From: an uncultured Bacteroidales bacterium | GTDB lineage: Bacteria; Bacteroidota; Bacteroidia; Bacteroidales; P3 | Assembly (NCBI GenBank): GCA_900318275.1 | Contig: ONJY01000005.1 | Location: 1 to 64,000, forward strand | DNA: 64,000 nucleotides | Direction of reading: 5' to 3' | Shown here: piece after piece, positions 51,986 through 61,132 of the stretch | How positions within the stretch are numbered: position 1 is the stretch's first letter | How the letters are laid out: every line of letters begins with the position of its first letter | Translations under genes and position numbers: made by a program | The notes under the pieces: model-generated | Told to the model about the DNA's origin: nothing | What the model saw: the letters and a program-made list of their open reading frames with translations, nothing else | Databases searched by the model: none

Positions 51986-53182
51986 TTAGTCGGCGCAGTT
52001 GTAAGGCTGGCGGTAACGCGTTGACGACTGGCCGAAGTTGTGTATGTAGCCGACCGTCACCGTCGGCAGACCGACACCGTAAATGCTGCCTGAAGGGCCG
52101 GCGCTGCCACCTATGCGGGGAGCCATCATGATGTACTTGAGGTCCACGAAGAGGTCGCCCTCGCGGCTGATATAGCGGCGGAGGAACAGACCGAAGTCGG
52201 CGGCCATGTCGAACCTGACGTTGTCGTAGCGCCAGATGGCACCGGCGCCGAGGTAGGGCATGATGCTCCAGTAGGCGCCGCGCTTGAAGTCGAAGAGGTG
52301 ACTGAGGTTGGTCATCAGGTCGGCATGCACCATGGTGAAGGTGTAGCCTTTGCCAGGCTCGCCGAGCACGGTGTCGTATATCTCATGTGCCGTCAGGCCG
52401 GTGGCCTCGAAGCGGATGGTCCAGAAGTTGCTGAAGTTGCGGCCGAACATTATCTCCGGCGCCACGCCGAGCATGGAGAGCCCGCCGTGGTGGGGGTTGG
52501 TGAAGAGGTCGAACGACGAATAGTTGGCGCCGAGGCCAAAGCCTGCGAACCAGTCCTCATCAGTGCCGCGCGACTCGTGCTCTGTGCGGCGGTGGAACGG
52601 TGTCTCCGTGAAGTTGTAGGTGAAGCCGCCGGTGATTGAGTGCATAGTGGCGACCTCGCTCTCCAGATAACCGTAAGTGGGCAGGAAATAGCACTTGTAC
52701 TGTGCAAAGGCGCTCCAGCCACCGCTGATGCGCACAGGCACATGGAGGCCAAGGAGGCCGTGCACTTCACGGTCGGTACCGTAGGTATGGCCGTCAATGA
52801 CATGCGCCGTACGCAGGAACACGCCGAGGCCTATCATGGGGTAGACGTTGATGCGCCAGTTGCGGATGCGCATGAAGGTGGATGTGAAATCCCACAGGAA
52901 CTCTACGCCGGTGGAGGCAAAAGCGGCGTTGGCGTCAAGGTCTTCAGTCTTCGACAGCGTCTGGAAGTCGAGGGTGATGCGTGCCGCCAGGGGGCTGAGT
53001 ATCCATTTGCCCACACTGATGCCGCCGGAAAATCCCGTATGTAGCGGGTTGTCGGCATATTGATACATGCTCACACCGCCGCCCATGTTCATGAACATGT
53101 TGACGCCGAAGTCTGTGCCTATCTGGGCACGTCCGGTGAAACAGGCGGCTATCAGCAGTAATGATATGATTATTTTCTTCAT
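51986..53182 (-). CDS. Outer-membrane beta-barrel protein (paralogue 1)
   Basis: 398 residues with signal peptide MKKIIISLLLIAACFTGRAQ. Alternating hydrophobic/aromatic strands through the length fit a barrel of about 14-16 strands: ISVGKWILSPLAARITLDFQ, VPVRISGGWSAFAQYKCYFLP, VTVGYIHNFGQS. It is a paralogue of the gene upstream: both share the layout GVxxGxWIxxPLAxxxxxxF, two aligned domains and a C-terminal NFGxSxxRYRxPxNxxD. OmpA-like porin type without a peptidoglycan-binding domain. Function unknown. Confidence 0.75.
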   Translation of the reverse strand: MKKIIISLLLIAACFTGRAQIGTDFGVNMFMNMGGGVSMYQYADNPLHTGFSGGISVGKWILSPLAARITLDFQTLSKTEDLDANAAFASTGVEFLWDFTSTFMRIRNWRINVYPMIGLGVFLRTAHVIDGHTYGTDREVHGLLGLHVPVRISGGWSAFAQYKCYFLPTYGYLESEVATMHSITGGFTYNFTETPFHRRTEHESRGTDEDWFAGFGLGANYSSFDLFTNPHHGGLSMLGVAPEIMFGRNFSNFWTIRFEATGLTAHEIYDTVLGEPGKGYTFTMVHADLMTNLSHLFDFKRGAYWSIMPYLGAGAIWRYDNVRFDMAADFGLFLRRYISREGDLFVDLKYIMMAPRIGGSAGPSGSIYGVGLPTVTVGYIHNFGQSSTRYRQPYNCAD

Positions 53183-53203
53183 AACGTCGATATTAAATGA
53201 GCA

Positions 53204-54421
53204 TTAATCGGTGCAATGGTTCACAGGCATGCGGTAGCGCACCGTGGAGTGACCGAAGTTGTGTATGTAGCCGACCGTCAGCGTCAGGTAGCCGACACCG
53301 AGGATGTTGCCAGAAGGACCGTAGCCTCCGGCGACACGCGGCGGCACCATCATGTATTTGGCATCGAAGAAGACGTCGCCGGCGTTGTCTATGTAGTAGC
53401 GGGCCATCAGACCGAAGTCGGCACCGACGTCGAAACGCGGGTGCTTGTAGGTCCATACGGGACCGGCGCCAAGGTAAGGCAGGATGCTGAGGCGGTCGCC
53501 GCGCTTGAAGCTGAAGAGGTGGGCCAGATTGACCATGAAGTCGGTGTGCAGCATGTTGAAGGGGTACCAGTTGCCTGCCTGCTGCTTCTCAGCGTTGTAG
53601 CGGTGGCGTGCGAAGAAGCCCGACAGCTCGAAGCGGATGGTCCAGATGTCGCTGTAGTTGCGGCCCACCATCATATCGCCAGTGACGTTCCACAGTTTGC
53701 TCTTCGCGTTGTCGCCTAAGAATGCCTCGAACTCGAACGAGTTGAAGAGGGCACCGACACCGTAGCCAACGAACCAGTCTTCGCTGGTGTTGCGGGCCTC
53801 GAAGGCGGTTTTGCGGTGGTAGGGATCGTCTGTGGCGCGCCACATAAGGCCCAGGCCAAGCATGTGCATGTAGTTGTCGCCGACCGAGCCATCAAAGCCC
53901 TGCGGCATGAAGAAGCATTTATAGTCGAGCTTGGCGCTGAGTCTGTCGGTGAGCCTTACGGGGAACTGCAGACCGAGCATGGCGTGGAACTCGTTATCTG
54001 TAGAATGTGTAACGCCGTTGACGCTGATTTGGTTGCGCATCAACAGGCCGAGACCTATCATCGGGTAGACCGGCAGCGGGTACTGGATAGTCTTGTTGTA
54101 GACGTGGAAGAAGGTGGCGTTGAAGTCCCACTTGAACTCCGCGCTGAGGAAGGAGAAGAGCGCATTGCCGCCCGTCTCGCTTTGGTAGAAGCTCGGAGCC
54201 ATAGCCCCTTCGTAAGCCAGCTGGAAGGCCAGCGGCTTCATTATCCAGCTGCCAATCTCCACACCGAACGATGGGGCGCCCATGTTCATGCCGCTGATAT
54301 GCTTGTAGGCGAAGCCGCCGGCATTGATTGAGGCATAGAGTGAGCCCGGCATCACCACCGGCTGGGCTTTGGCACCCAAGCAGCATAGGGCAAGCAGCAG
54401 CGTCAATGCTATCTTCTTCAT
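53204..54421 (-). CDS. Outer-membrane beta-barrel protein (paralogue 2)
   Basis: 405 residues with signal peptide MKKIALTLLLALCCLGAKAQ. Same predicted barrel as its downstream neighbour: SFGVEIGSWIMKPLAFQLAYEG, VYPMIGLGLLMRN, LPYLGAGPVWTYKHPRFDVGADFGL, and the end NFGHSTVRYRMPVN. The two genes are 21 bases apart and 20 bases after tig, giving the order tig, paralogue 2, paralogue 1. The pair looks like an old tandem duplication. Confidence 0.75.
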   Translation of the reverse strand: MKKIALTLLLALCCLGAKAQPVVMPGSLYASINAGGFAYKHISGMNMGAPSFGVEIGSWIMKPLAFQLAYEGAMAPSFYQSETGGNALFSFLSAEFKWDFNATFFHVYNKTIQYPLPVYPMIGLGLLMRNQISVNGVTHSTDNEFHAMLGLQFPVRLTDRLSAKLDYKCFFMPQGFDGSVGDNYMHMLGLGLMWRATDDPYHRKTAFEARNTSEDWFVGYGVGALFNSFEFEAFLGDNAKSKLWNVTGDMMVGRNYSDIWTIRFELSGFFARHRYNAEKQQAGNWYPFNMLHTDFMVNLAHLFSFKRGDRLSILPYLGAGPVWTYKHPRFDVGADFGLMARYYIDNAGDVFFDAKYMMVPPRVAGGYGPSGNILGVGYLTLTVGYIHNFGHSTVRYRMPVNHCTD

Positions 54422-54441
54422 ATCATAACAGTTTGTTTGTC

Positions 54442-55797
54442 TTAAGCTTTTGCGCGCTCGCCAAATTCTTTGGCAGAGACCTTCTCGACCTCGGGTTTCA
54501 CTTGGTCCTTGAAGATCTTGGCCAGGTTGTCGGCATAGAGACGGTCCACAATCTGGCGGGTATTCTGGCGGTCGGCGGCGATGCTGCGGGCGGCCTGCTC
54601 TAGGCGCTCCTCTGCCTTCTCCTTGGTCTCGCCATCAACCTTCTGGTCGTTGCGGCGCAGTATGTCTTTGATGTAGTCCACTATCTGGTTGCTGGTGGGC
54701 TCCACGGGCTGTATCTCCTCGAGCTTAGCCTCGATGAGCTCCCACTTGAGTGAGGGGACGTATTTCTCCTGCCAGTCGGACTCGATGCTTTCGGGGGTCA
54801 TATCTTTCTCACCACGGCTTGCGAACCAGCGTTTCAGGAAGTCCTCGGGTAGGGGTGCGGTGAACTGGTCGAGAAGGGCTTTGCGCACCTGGTTGACGAA
54901 GAGGTAGTCGCTCTGTTCGCCGTTGGCCTTTTCGATCTCTTTCTTCATGGCTTTGCTGAAGGCGTCGGCGTCTTTGATCTTCTGGCCGGGGAATATCTTC
55001 TCGAAGAGTTCGTTGTTGATTTCGTGGGGGATGATGCGCGAGATGCCGCTGAGTGTCATCTCCACGTCGGCCTTGAACTTCTTGGCGGTGGCGTTGTCCA
55101 TGTGCAGGGCTCGCTCGATGTCGGCCACGGGGAAGGCTTTTGCCATGTTGAAGACTATCTTGTCCTCGGCTTTCTTGCCTTCGAAGAGGGGCAGTAGTTC
55201 CTCGTCTTTGATGTTGAGCAGGTTGAGGCTCACGAAGGTGCTTACGCCACCTTCCTTGACAGCGCCTTTCTTGTCAAGCTCGACGACTTTGCCGTACATG
55301 ATGTCGCCTTTGCCGACGGTCTCGGGGGTCTCGAACTTGCCGTAGCGGTTGACGGCGTTGTTTATCTCGGCCTCCACGTCTTTGGCGGTGACCTTTATCT
55401 GGTTGTATTTCACATCAACCTTGCTCCAGTCGATGTCGAACTCGGGGGCGAGGGCGACGTTGAAGTAGAAGGTGAAGTCCTGCTGTTTGCCGAAGTCTAT
55501 GGCGCCGGTTTTCTCGTCGTCGCTCATGGGCATGCCGAGGATGTGCAGTTTCTCGTCGTCGATGTACTTGAAGAGGCTTGTATTCAGGGTGTTTTGCACG
55601 GCGTCGCCGACGATGGCGGCTTTGTACATGCGCTGGATGAGACCCATGGGGGCCATGCCTTTGCGGAAACCGGGGACGGTGGCCTTCTTCTGGTAGTCTT
55701 TGAGCTCCTTAGTTACGTTTTCGTTGTAGTCTTTTTCCTCAATATCAACCTTGATACGGAGTTCCAAATCGCTCAATTTCTCTCTTGTAATGTTCAT
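54442..55797 (-). CDS. tig: Trigger factor (ribosome-bound chaperone)
   Basis: 451 residues. The ribosome-binding N-terminal domain carries the signature GFRKGMAP at 43-50. A PPIase-like middle (about 155-245, KGDIMYGKVVELD) and a long helical C-terminal chaperone domain follow. The middle domain is divergent, as usual in Bacteroidota. Promoter TAACTTTG (complement at 55851) lies 54 bases upstream. It is co-directional with two outer-membrane protein genes, which fits a role in secretory-protein handling. Confidence 0.93.
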   Translation of the reverse strand: MNITREKLSDLELRIKVDIEEKDYNENVTKELKDYQKKATVPGFRKGMAPMGLIQRMYKAAIVGDAVQNTLNTSLFKYIDDEKLHILGMPMSDDEKTGAIDFGKQQDFTFYFNVALAPEFDIDWSKVDVKYNQIKVTAKDVEAEINNAVNRYGKFETPETVGKGDIMYGKVVELDKKGAVKEGGVSTFVSLNLLNIKDEELLPLFEGKKAEDKIVFNMAKAFPVADIERALHMDNATAKKFKADVEMTLSGISRIIPHEINNELFEKIFPGQKIKDADAFSKAMKKEIEKANGEQSDYLFVNQVRKALLDQFTAPLPEDFLKRWFASRGEKDMTPESIESDWQEKYVPSLKWELIEAKLEEIQPVEPTSNQIVDYIKDILRRNDQKVDGETKEKAEERLEQAARSIAADRQNTRQIVDRLYADNLAKIFKDQVKPEVEKVSAKEFGERAKA

Positions 55798-55850
55798 CTG
55801 ATTGGTTTATTTTATTGATTTTTAATTTGTTTATATTTCAAACCGTTCTG

Positions 55851-55858
55851 CAAAGTTA
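55851..55858 (-). promoter_or_regulatory. Promoter of tig
   Basis: Minus-strand TAACTTTG followed by CAG (complement CAAAGTTA at 55851-55858). Confidence 0.55.
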
Positions 55859-55939
55859 CACATTTTTCTTAAATCGGAGCATATTTTTTTATATGTTAAC
55901 ACATATTAGCGAAAAATGCACTGTCTCAGAGTCTAATCG

Positions 55940-56034
55940 GACCGCCTTCGCACCCCCTGCGGTTTTTCTACGGCCGTGGTATCGCATCCGGGGCATCGAC
56001 GGCCGAAGGAAGGCCGAGGAGGGGCCGAATGGGT
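55940..56034. repeat. GGCCGAAG palindromic element, copy D
   Basis: From 55980, tatcgcatccgg, then GGCCGAAGG, AAGGCCGAGGAGGGGCCGAA: about 50 bases nearly identical to copy A from 7284. The left arm is degraded (cccctgcggtttttctacggccg), so the full palindrome is lost. It occupies the gap between the tig promoter and the DUF4249-like gene. Confidence 0.7.
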
Positions 56035-56092
56035 TCACTAAAAAAGGCTGCAACACAGCGTGTTATAGTCTTATAATTGTGCTAACTGCCTG

Positions 56093-57115
56093 TTAGAAAC
56101 CTATTTGCAGTTGCTTGAGTTGGTAGGCGAGGCCCGGGGGAGTGGGGAGGATGGAACTGTCGGCCGGGAACCAGCGATTGAGCTTTGTGCGACGGGCAGC
56201 GAAGACGCCACGGCCACCTTCGATGTTGGAGTACAGTTCGCGGCTCTGGTCGAGGTTGCCGGCGGCGGCGATGTTCGACATGTAGGCGTTGAAGTCTTCA
56301 CTGCAGGCTGTCAGGTAAAGCTCCACTTGCGGAACGAGTCTCTTTGGGCGTTGGTCGTCTTTGAGTTGCGCCTTTATGTTGGAGAGAAAGCTTGAGGCGG
56401 GGTAGGATAGGGTGTAGCGGTCGTATTTGTCGCGCGCCATTACGGATGGTGTGCGGATGTCGATGTGCGTGGTGTCGCCCCCGACGGAGTAGTAGAAGCG
56501 TACAATAGGTTGGTAGAGACGGGCGTTTTTGAGTGCAGGCCACTCCATGGTGCAGGTGTTGTTGGCTTCCTTGAACTGGAAGATGGTGCCTGTGTATCGG
56601 TTGAGTATCTGGTTGTATGTGTAGCTGGGACGTGTGAAGACCTTTGCTTCAGGATCTTTGATTATGAGTGATATGGGCTGTTTGTTGCGGGCTATGACTG
56701 TGCCGTCCGAGGTGCGGCGTACACGTATGTCGTAGGTGCAGTTTTCGTCGAAGTGTGATTGTCCGGCGAGGTAGTATATCGGCTGGCCACTGCTGGCGAA
56801 GTCGCCGCTTTGGCGGTCGATGGTGGTGGTCTGGAAGGTGTATACCGCCTGCTCTTCGCCGTTGTACAGTTTCACGAGCTGCACCTCGATGGATCCTGCC
56901 GGATAGTTGATGGAGTCGGTGTTGCCGCTGTAGCTGTATATGCTGCCTTCGCCGAGGTAGCAGCGCTCGACGCGTGCCCACGTGGTGTCATCGTCCTGGT
57001 CGAGGAGACAGTATACCACAGGTATTTCTTTCCATTCGGCGTTGGGGGAGAATTCCACTTCACACGAGGTGAGCAGCAACATGGCTGCCGCAATTATGAT
57101 TCTGGTTGGTTTCAT
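56093..57115 (-). CDS. DUF4249-like lipoprotein
   Basis: 340 residues from the start at 57115, which overlaps the upstream stop (ATGA). Lipoprotein signal MKPTRIIIAAAMLLLTSCEVEF with the acceptor Cys at 18. The mature protein has the CLLDQDDDTTWARVERCYLG start and beta-sandwich repeats of Bacteroidales DUF4249-type surface lipoproteins, often seen next to TonB-dependent receptors; here none is adjacent. It is the last gene of a leftward run headed by lysine-fermentation genes. Confidence 0.7.
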   Translation of the reverse strand: MKPTRIIIAAAMLLLTSCEVEFSPNAEWKEIPVVYCLLDQDDDTTWARVERCYLGEGSIYSYSGNTDSINYPAGSIEVQLVKLYNGEEQAVYTFQTTTIDRQSGDFASSGQPIYYLAGQSHFDENCTYDIRVRRTSDGTVIARNKQPISLIIKDPEAKVFTRPSYTYNQILNRYTGTIFQFKEANNTCTMEWPALKNARLYQPIVRFYYSVGGDTTHIDIRTPSVMARDKYDRYTLSYPASSFLSNIKAQLKDDQRPKRLVPQVELYLTACSEDFNAYMSNIAAAGNLDQSRELYSNIEGGRGVFAARRTKLNRWFPADSSILPTPPGLAYQLKQLQIGF

Positions 57116-60100
57116 AGTCTTTCGCTGATTTCTATCTCGTCCATCATGAGCCACGGTTTGAGACCTTTGGCGCGGTGCCATGCCGGTATGCGGCCGATGT
57201 CCTCGGGCTCTATGCGGATGAAGCCTACTCCGCTGCGGTCGACCGGTATGCGGAGCTCGATGAGTTGGTCGGTGTCGTTCTCCTGCGCGGCGGGGTCGAA
57301 GGGGAGGGCGAAGGTGACGGTGTCGCCCCACGTGGTGCCGTCGGTCGAGAAGGTGACGGTGACGTTGCGCGGCGCGAAGGCCCACACTGTCGGGGCATGG
57401 GCGTAGCGCAGGGTTATGTAGTCTATGTCGACGGCTTTGGCGAGTGTGACGGTGATGGCCGGGGCCTTGCCCGAGAAGCCGAGCCATCCACGTGCAAGGT
57501 CGTCTACCGAGGCGTGTTCGCCGTCGTAGAGTATGGTGTCGGTGCCTGCGTTGTAGGGCGTGTTCGCATGGCGTGAGAAGGCCGTCTTGATAATATAGTC
57601 GTAGTTGAACTTGCGCGTGGCTGTGAACGATGGCGGCATACCGTCGCTGAAGACGCGTGCTTTGACCACCGTGGTGGTGGTTATCGTGATGGGAGCGGTG
57701 TATATCGGCGATGTCTCGGTGGGCTCGCTGCCGTCGAGGGTGTAGCGTATGACGGGGGCTGCGGGGTCCTGTGTCTTGCCTTTGCGTGTGGGTTTCGCCT
57801 TGTCGGCAGGCTTGTCGGGCACCACGTCTGGCGATGTGATTGTGACGGTGAGGGGTTGCGAGAAGCGTGCTTCTGAGGCAGAGATTGTAGGTGGCTCGAG
57901 GATGCCAGAGGTTATGGCCGGGCAGGTCACGGCGTGGCAGTCTTCGGGTTGGCGGCCGGTGTCGTAGGTGCCGAGGCGCAGGCTTATGTGCTGCGTGGGT
58001 TTCTGCGGTGCAAGGCTCAATGTGCCGTTGGCAAGGGTGAGGCGGGCGAGTGTACCCGGCAGTTGGCAGAAGAGGCCGTGGTCGGTACCTATGGCACACC
58101 AGCGCACGTCGTTGCGGCTGCCTTTGAAGGCTGTGACGGGTTGGCGGTTGACGCCGATGATACCCGCTGAGCGGTGCAGTGCGGTCTCGCGGTCGGTACC
58201 GAACCACTGCATGGTGTCGCCGCTGCTGCACGAGGGGTTGACGATGAACACGGGTGTGAGGGTGCCTCGCACACGGTCGGTGGGTGACACATGGCATTCG
58301 GCCACGATGTCGCCGGTGGCGTGTATGGTGTATGAGAGCCGCACGTCGCACATGGGTGTGCCGGTCAGCGAACGGTATTGCCGCAGGGCGTCGATGCATA
58401 GCGTGCGGCTGTCGGGTTGGCGGCTTGCCACGGCGAGTGTCGATGTCTGCCATTCACTGTGACCGTCGAAGACCACGGTGGGGGCAGCCAGTGTGTTGCC
58501 GAGGGTGTCGGTGAGAAGCAGGACGCCATCGGGGGCAGTGAAGCGTAACTTCAGGGGAGTCCCGCGGAGTGTTGTCGCCATGACGGTGTCGGTGCCGCTG
58601 CCGTTCACGGTGAGACGGGTGCCTGCGGTGTCAAGTTGGCGGAGCGGTGCGCTGTGGGACTGCAGCGGGAAGACTACCGAGCCGACGGCACGGTCGGCCT
58701 TGCTGTTGCCTATCCATGACTGCCGGTTGCCTGCGCGGCGGTTGACATCGAAGCGGACGAATAGTTCTTCGCCGGGCTGCAGGTCAAGGTTAGGTATGCG
58801 CATGCTCACCTTGTCGCTCTCGCCGCCGCCCATAGCCACGGGTAGGTCGCCGGCGACGATGTTGGAGCGCAGGTTGGTGTATATGGTGTATTCGAGGGAG
58901 TAGGCCCCGAAAGATGTGAAGTCGTTGTTATTGTGCACAAGGAACTCGCCTTCGTCGCGTGTCACCTTTGACGGGCTGATTGAGAATGGGCTGTATAGCT
59001 GCTTGATGTCGGCACGTGGGGTGCTGCCCAGCGGCCAGATGTCGACAAAGCCGCCTTGTAGCTGTCGTTGCGATAATGTAAGCTGCCATAGGTCGGCAAG
59101 AGTGGCGAAGGTCTCGGCGTTGGCCGAAGGGAGCATCAGGAACGGACGCTCGCTGCTTTTGGTCAGGGTCTGGCGCATGGCAGTGGGTGTGGGCAAGCTT
59201 GGGGCCACGATGTCGGTAACGTCGGCGAAGTCGGCCCCGGGGAAGATGACGGGCCGGTTCTTCTCTATGGCCTTGAGGCGGCGGTAGGCAGCGGCCATGC
59301 AGACGCCGTTGTCGCGGGTGTTGCCGAGACACCATGCTATGATGCTGGTGTGGTTCTTGTATTTGCCATAGAGGTTCTCTACACGTCGCTCAAAGAGTGG
59401 GGCGTAGTCTTGGTCGGTGGCCACGGCCTGGTGCTGCGATGAGGCAGGCATGAGGTTGGCGTCGGCCACAACATAGAGACCGTAGCTGTCACAAAGCTCG
59501 TAGAAGAAGGGGTCCATGGGCGAGAAGCGTGAGGTGCGCACAGCGTTGATGTTGGTGCGCTTCATGGCGATGATGTCTTGCCGCATCTGCTCGCGCGAGG
59601 CATATCCCTCTGTATGCTCAATGCCGTAGGTGATGCCTTTGATTGTGATGGCTTTGCCGTTGACTGTCAGCAGTCCTTCCTTTATCTCCACTCGGCGGAA
59701 GCCGATACGTGCGCCGACCATCTCTTCCTCCTCCATGTTTTCGTTACGGAGGCGCACTATGACGGTGTATAGCGATGGACTTTCGGCGCTCCACGGCTCG
59801 ATGTTGGACCATGAACGGCTGATTTCGGCGGACTCTTCGCTGTTCTTGTCGAAGACCACCCAGCGGCCCATGCGGTCAAGCTGTCGGCCTTGCGGCGTCC
59901 ACAGCTCTACCTCTACGTAGTAGCGGCCGCGGCATCGGCTGTTGAAGATGCGGGTGTCGACGCTGAGGGTGCCGGTAGAGGTGAAAGCGTCGAAGTCGGC
60001 AGCCAGAGCCATGTCGGCCACACAGGGATCGGTCTTGAAGAGGATATATGGCTCGCCGTTGAGCCCTACGGCTATGGCTGTGTCTTCAAGCAGGGCTCCT

Positions 60101-60510
60101 TGCGGATGCTTGATGGCCTCGATGGCGAGGGTGTTGAATTTGCCGTACTTGAGGTGCTTGTTGAGCAGAAACTCGTTCCAGTGGCGCGAGTCGTCGGCAT
60201 AGCCAACCTCTTTGTTGTTGACGTACACGCGGCAGGCACGGCCACAGCGCACGTTGAGCAGGACAAGATAGTCTTTCCAGACGCGGTCTGCTTCTATCTG
60301 GCGCGTGTAGATGATAGATGTGTCGGTACGCCGTTGCTTCCAGCTGCCAGTAAGCTCCAGGAAATAGGGTGACTCGCGGTAGGCAAGTTTCTCTATTGTG
60401 CCGTCATCGTCGTAGGCCACCATGTTGGCCCGAGGGGATGTCGGCAGCTGTGCCACTGCTGCAAATGGCGGCGACAGGAGAATAAAGAGCAACGCTACAA
60501 GCCGACGCAT
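57112..60510 (-). CDS. GH2-family-like protein lacking catalytic glutamates
   Basis: 1132 residues with signal peptide MRRLVALLFILLSPPFAAVA. Residues about 40-290 form LacZ-like jelly-roll and immunoglobulin-like domains and 290-500 the barrel: INAVRTSRFSPMDPFFYELCDSYGLYVVADAN. The acid/base motif usually W-S-L-G-N-E reads WCLGNT (Thr398). The nucleophile region usually C-E-Y-A-H-A reads LPSANA (Pro461). The C-terminus has a chitobiase-type domain (APVIRYTLDGSEPTETSPIYTAPI, about 925-985) and a discoidin-like domain (from about 1010). Probably a glycan-binding pseudo-enzyme. Coupled to the next gene by ATGA. Confidence 0.75.
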   Translation of the reverse strand: MRRLVALLFILLSPPFAAVAQLPTSPRANMVAYDDDGTIEKLAYRESPYFLELTGSWKQRRTDTSIIYTRQIEADRVWKDYLVLLNVRCGRACRVYVNNKEVGYADDSRHWNEFLLNKHLKYGKFNTLAIEAIKHPQGALLEDTAIAVGLNGEPYILFKTDPCVADMALAADFDAFTSTGTLSVDTRIFNSRCRGRYYVEVELWTPQGRQLDRMGRWVVFDKNSEESAEISRSWSNIEPWSAESPSLYTVIVRLRNENMEEEEMVGARIGFRRVEIKEGLLTVNGKAITIKGITYGIEHTEGYASREQMRQDIIAMKRTNINAVRTSRFSPMDPFFYELCDSYGLYVVADANLMPASSQHQAVATDQDYAPLFERRVENLYGKYKNHTSIIAWCLGNTRDNGVCMAAAYRRLKAIEKNRPVIFPGADFADVTDIVAPSLPTPTAMRQTLTKSSERPFLMLPSANAETFATLADLWQLTLSQRQLQGGFVDIWPLGSTPRADIKQLYSPFSISPSKVTRDEGEFLVHNNNDFTSFGAYSLEYTIYTNLRSNIVAGDLPVAMGGGESDKVSMRIPNLDLQPGEELFVRFDVNRRAGNRQSWIGNSKADRAVGSVVFPLQSHSAPLRQLDTAGTRLTVNGSGTDTVMATTLRGTPLKLRFTAPDGVLLLTDTLGNTLAAPTVVFDGHSEWQTSTLAVASRQPDSRTLCIDALRQYRSLTGTPMCDVRLSYTIHATGDIVAECHVSPTDRVRGTLTPVFIVNPSCSSGDTMQWFGTDRETALHRSAGIIGVNRQPVTAFKGSRNDVRWCAIGTDHGLFCQLPGTLARLTLANGTLSLAPQKPTQHISLRLGTYDTGRQPEDCHAVTCPAITSGILEPPTISASEARFSQPLTVTITSPDVVPDKPADKAKPTRKGKTQDPAAPVIRYTLDGSEPTETSPIYTAPITITTTTVVKARVFSDGMPPSFTATRKFNYDYIIKTAFSRHANTPYNAGTDTILYDGEHASVDDLARGWLGFSGKAPAITVTLAKAVDIDYITLRYAHAPTVWAFAPRNVTVTFSTDGTTWGDTVTFALPFDPAAQENDTDQLIELRIPVDRSGVGFIRIEPEDIGRIPAWHRAKGLKPWLMMDEIEISERL

Positions 60511-60522
60511 GGCACTGTCTAA

Positions 60523-61116
60523 CTAAAAGTGTAGCGTCAGGCCACCTTCAAAGACGTGCAGAGTGCGCACATCGGCAAGAAGGGCATTGTGGTTTGCGTC
60601 GAAGCGCGACACCTCGGCCATGTTCAGCAGTTTGTAGCCAACATGCAGGCCTATGGCAAAGCCACGGTCTATGGCAAAACGGCCACCGGCCTGAGCACCG
60701 AAGTAGATGCCGCCAGTCTCTATCTTAGTGGTGGGGCTCGATGCTCCAAGGGGTAGGGTATAGCCCAGCTGAAGGACGGCGAAAGGTGTGAGGCGTGAGC
60801 GCATGAAGTGGCTGCGTAACTCCACGAAGATAGGCATCTGTGTGAAAGCACCCGTGGGGTCATACAGATAGGTGACACCAAGGCCTACGCCGGCTTCCTT
60901 GCGGAACTGGAAGCCTCCGGAGAAGCCAAGACCGAAGCCCGACAGAGTGTCGGCTATTGCATCGCGGGCGGCGCTGGGGGTGCGGTTGAAGTTCATGACG
61001 TAGGAGGCGTCTACTATGGCATAGAAACCACGCCACTTGTATTCAATGTGCCGCTGTGCAGCTGCTGTGCCACAAAGGCACAGCAGCGATACAGCGACGA
61101 TGACAATCTTTTTCAT
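60523..61116 (-). CDS. Small outer-membrane beta-barrel protein
   Basis: 197 residues from the start at 61116 (MKKIVIVAVSLLCLCGTAAAQ), a signal peptide. Mature sequence with paired amphipathic strands (FGLGFSGGFQFRKEAGVGLGVTYLY, FAVLQLGYTLPLG, GIYFGAQAGGRFAIDRGFAIGLHVGYKL) and a terminal LTLHF, as expected for an outer-membrane barrel of about eight strands. Gap to the CoA-transferase gene is 16 bases and to the GH2-like gene 12 bases. Role unknown; perhaps the channel or anchor of the neighbouring exported proteins. Confidence 0.75.
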   Translation of the reverse strand: MKKIVIVAVSLLCLCGTAAAQRHIEYKWRGFYAIVDASYVMNFNRTPSAARDAIADTLSGFGLGFSGGFQFRKEAGVGLGVTYLYDPTGAFTQMPIFVELRSHFMRSRLTPFAVLQLGYTLPLGASSPTTKIETGGIYFGAQAGGRFAIDRGFAIGLHVGYKLLNMAEVSRFDANHNALLADVRTLHVFEGGLTLHF

Positions 61117-61132
61117 AATTATCATTTGTGCA

